A stretch of DNA of 9,502 bases from Bacillota bacterium (GTDB lineage Bacteria; Bacillota; Clostridia; Lachnospirales; Lachnospiraceae), in the NCBI GenBank assembly GCA_023424235.1, contig JAFAEB010000232.1:1-9502 (forward strand), in the 5' to 3' direction. Below the pieces are notes generated by a model. The model did no database searches, had not been told where the DNA came from, and saw only the letters and a program-made list of their open reading frames with translations. Made by a program: the position numbers and the translations under genes. Every line of letters starts with the position of its first letter. Positions within the stretch are counted from its first letter, which is position 1. Positions 7,880-9,502 of this stretch are shown here, one piece after another.

Positions 7880-7918
7880 TTGCGTATCAAATTCTCATTT
7901 AGGGAAAATGATACGCAA
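7880..7918 (+). promoter_or_regulatory. Two-part stem-loop between the GH43 and GH10 genes
   Basis: TTGCGTATCA (7880-7889) and TGATACGCAA (7909-7918) form a perfect 10-bp stem. Inside it a symmetric AA/AA internal loop is followed by a second 5-bp stem, TTCTC (7892-7896) with GGGAA (7902-7906) including one U-G pair, capped by ATTTA. No T-run follows (GTACTTAACAA), so it is not a standard intrinsic terminator. It sits 38 nt before the GH10 start in an otherwise open 132-nt intercistronic region where I see no convincing sigma-A promoter. It could be an mRNA processing or stabilising hairpin, a weak terminator, or a DNA operator made of two 10-bp arms. The structure is read directly; its role is not known. 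Confidence 0.6.
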
Positions 7919-7937
7919 GTACTTAACAATAAGCCTT

Positions 7938-7952
7938 GAAGGATGTGGGGGG
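7938..7952 (+). promoter_or_regulatory. Ribosome binding region of the GH10 gene
   Basis: Two candidate binding sites precede tandem ATG codons at 7956 and 7959: GAAGGA at 7938-7943 (12 nt from the first ATG) and a run of six G at 7947-7952 (3 and 6 nt from the two ATGs). Either could pair with the anti-Shine-Dalgarno sequence, the G run through one G-U pair. The choice changes the protein by one residue only. GAAGGA is also part of a small inverted repeat, CCTTGAAGG (7934-7942). Confidence 0.5.
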
Positions 7953-7955
7953 TAT

Positions 7956-9502
7956 ATGATGAGGAATATTAAGTGTATCTATTTATTAATTGTTATGATT
8001 TTACTAGGTTCATTCATTCTTATTGCTTGTCGGAAAGAAGTTTCTGTGAATGAAACCATAAAAGATATGGAAGGAAAAGATGATATTAGCAAGGTAGTAG
8101 AGCCAGAAGATAATACTGGGACCGAGAAGACAGATGATAAGGATACGAGCAAAGATAAAGATAGTAAAAATGAGTGGAATACAGAAGCAAATATTCCAGC
8201 AATGCATTTAGGGGTACTTAATGTTTCATCTGAAACGATCTATGAGGAAGACTTCGAAGGGGAAGAACATGGGTTTACGGGAAGAGTAAATGAAATTGTA
8301 AGTTTAAGCAATGAGCATGCTTACCAAGGTACATATAGTATTTATACTACAAAGAGGGAAGCTTCTTGGAATGGTCCAATTGTAGATATAACGGACAAAG
8401 TATCTAGTAATAAGACATATACCTCATCAGCCTATGTTATGTATCAAGAAGGACCTGATCAAATGGAGATAGATTGTCAGATAGAGATGAATGGAGATAC
8501 ATACTTAAATTTTGGTTCTGCTCTCGTAAAAAAAGGGGAATGGACCGAAATCAAAGGTCAAATAAATTTACCTGCTACGATGAAGACAGCTAAGCTATAT
8601 TTTGAAGTACATTATGGAACAGAGTCTGAGAATTTTATTAGTTTTTATGTGGATAATATTGCAATTACACAGGAAGAGATCGTAGCAGAGCGTGGTGAAA
8701 TTCCATCTCTTAAGGAGTTATATAAAGATTATTTTACCATTGGTTTTGCTTCTACAGTAAGTGAATTACAAGCATCCATTCATCCATTACTAAAGGAGCA
8801 GTTTAATAGTATAACGTTTGGAAATGAACTAAAACCAGATAGTGTATTAGATTATCAAACCTGTATATCCAGTGATTCTTATAATGATAATCCAGCAATT
8901 CATTTTAAGAATGCAGACTATCTTCTAAAATTTGCACAGGAAGCTAAGATCCCAGTTAGAGGGCATACCTTAGTATGGCATGCACAGACTCCACGATGGT
9001 TTTTTGCCAAGGGTTACTCAAAGGATGAAAATGCACCACTGGTTAGTCGTGAGCTCATGCTAAAACGTATGGAAAACTACATAAAAAATGTCCTAGAATA
9101 TGCCGAGACTAATTATCCTGGATTAATCTATGCATGGGATGTGGTAAATGAAGCGATTGAGGTAGCGGATGGGGAAGAGAATTGGATACGTTCAAAGGAT
9201 AATTATTGGTACCAAACAGTTGGTAATGATTATGTTATAAAAGCCTTTGAATATGCACGTAAATATGCAAATCCTAATGTATTACTATTTTATAATGATT
9301 ATAATACAGAAGATCCTAGTAAGGTAGTTGCTATCTGTAGATTAGTTGATAGCTTAAAAGAAAAAGGCTATATTGATGGAATCGGACTTCAAAATCATAT
9401 TGCTATGGATTCTCCTTCTCTTACTAACATTGAAAGTTCAATAAGAAAGTATGCAGAGTTTGGGCTAGAAATCCATATTACAGAGTTAGACGTATCCTTA
9501 AC
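7956..9502 (+). CDS. GH10 endo-1,4-beta-xylanase lipoprotein with CBM22 (3' end outside window)
   Basis: The frame stays open from ATG 7956 to the window end, 515 residues visible. It encodes a surface endo-xylanase that cuts the xylan backbone. The signal peptide ends in lipobox LIAC (Cys25), followed by an Asp/Lys/Glu-rich spacer to about residue 80. A CBM22-type (CBM_4_9) beta-sandwich spans roughly 95-238 (EDFEGEEHGFTGR, ending FYVDNIAI). The GH10 barrel starts near 250 and shows GHTLVWHAQTP (336-346), acid/base Glu399 in WDVVNEA, and nucleophile Glu510 in HITELDV. The region normally reading ENxMKP is GNELKPDS (289-296), so the first Glu is Gly. About 70-90 more residues would complete the barrel; further modules could follow. 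The 132-nt gap from the upstream gene contains a stem-loop but no clear promoter, so co-transcription with the GH43 pair is plausible but unproven. Confidence 0.93.
   Translation, partial: MMRNIKCIYLLIVMILLGSFILIACRKEVSVNETIKDMEGKDDISKVVEPEDNTGTEKTDDKDTSKDKDSKNEWNTEANIPAMHLGVLNVSSETIYEEDFEGEEHGFTGRVNEIVSLSNEHAYQGTYSIYTTKREASWNGPIVDITDKVSSNKTYTSSAYVMYQEGPDQMEIDCQIEMNGDTYLNFGSALVKKGEWTEIKGQINLPATMKTAKLYFEVHYGTESENFISFYVDNIAITQEEIVAERGEIPSLKELYKDYFTIGFASTVSELQASIHPLLKEQFNSITFGNELKPDSVLDYQTCISSDSYNDNPAIHFKNADYLLKFAQEAKIPVRGHTLVWHAQTPRWFFAKGYSKDENAPLVSRELMLKRMENYIKNVLEYAETNYPGLIYAWDVVNEAIEVADGEENWIRSKDNYWYQTVGNDYVIKAFEYARKYANPNVLLFYNDYNTEDPSKVVAICRLVDSLKEKGYIDGIGLQNHIAMDSPSLTNIESSIRKYAEFGLEIHITELDVSL

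Noticed and set aside
7880..7918. The intercistronic stem-loop as a standard intrinsic terminator
   Set aside because: The sequence after the stem has no T-run, so it is reported only as a stem-loop of unknown role.
8010..8207. Minus-strand hydrophobic 65-codon frame opposite the GH10 N-terminus
   Set aside because: Its composition is simply the reverse complement of the Asp/Lys/Glu-rich spacer of the lipoprotein; no ribosome binding site supports it.
7956..9502. GH10 frame as a broken gene because it has no stop
   Set aside because: Reading codon by codon shows no frameshift or stop to the last base; both catalytic glutamates are present, so it is simply cut off by the window edge.

Overview
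The window is AT-rich (about one third G+C by eye) and carries well-formed Gram-positive Shine-Dalgarno sequences, lipoprotein signal peptides and CUT1-type sugar transporter genes. It looks like a low-GC Firmicute, most plausibly a plant-fibre-degrading clostridium of the Lachnospiraceae (Lachnoclostridium phytofermentans-like). That placement is inferred from style and gene content, not from a database match. All seven recognisable genes lie on the + strand and together look like a xylan or arabinoxylan utilisation locus.

Positions 1-4412 hold a transport operon: the C-terminal part of a DUF5696 protein (gene begins before the window), two ABC sugar permeases joined by an 8-nt overlap, and a lipoprotein solute-binding protein. 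The binding-protein gene ends at a strong hairpin, an intrinsic terminator or 3' mRNA stabiliser (4424-4455). No transport ATPase is present in the window, so a shared MsmK/UgpC-type ATPase encoded elsewhere is the likely partner.

Positions 4524-7823 hold an enzyme pair 27 nt apart: a lipoprotein GH43 arabinofuranosidase-type enzyme with a C-terminal CBM6, and a GH43 beta-xylosidase/arabinofuranosidase without a signal peptide, which should be cytoplasmic. After a 132-nt gap with a long two-part stem-loop (7880-7918), a third lipoprotein gene starts at 7956: a CBM22-GH10 endo-xylanase that runs off the window end.

Proposed flow (inference): the surface-tethered GH10 enzyme cuts xylan, the surface-tethered GH43-CBM6 enzyme removes arabinose branches, the binding protein and permeases import the oligosaccharides, and the cytoplasmic GH43 enzyme releases pentoses. 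The role of the DUF5696 protein is unknown. The least explained items are that protein, the 7880-7918 stem-loop, and substitutions at normally conserved positions in the CBM6 and the GH10 -2 subsite. I found no mobile element, RNA gene, CRISPR array or integration site. No gene-free stretch exceeds 132 nt.
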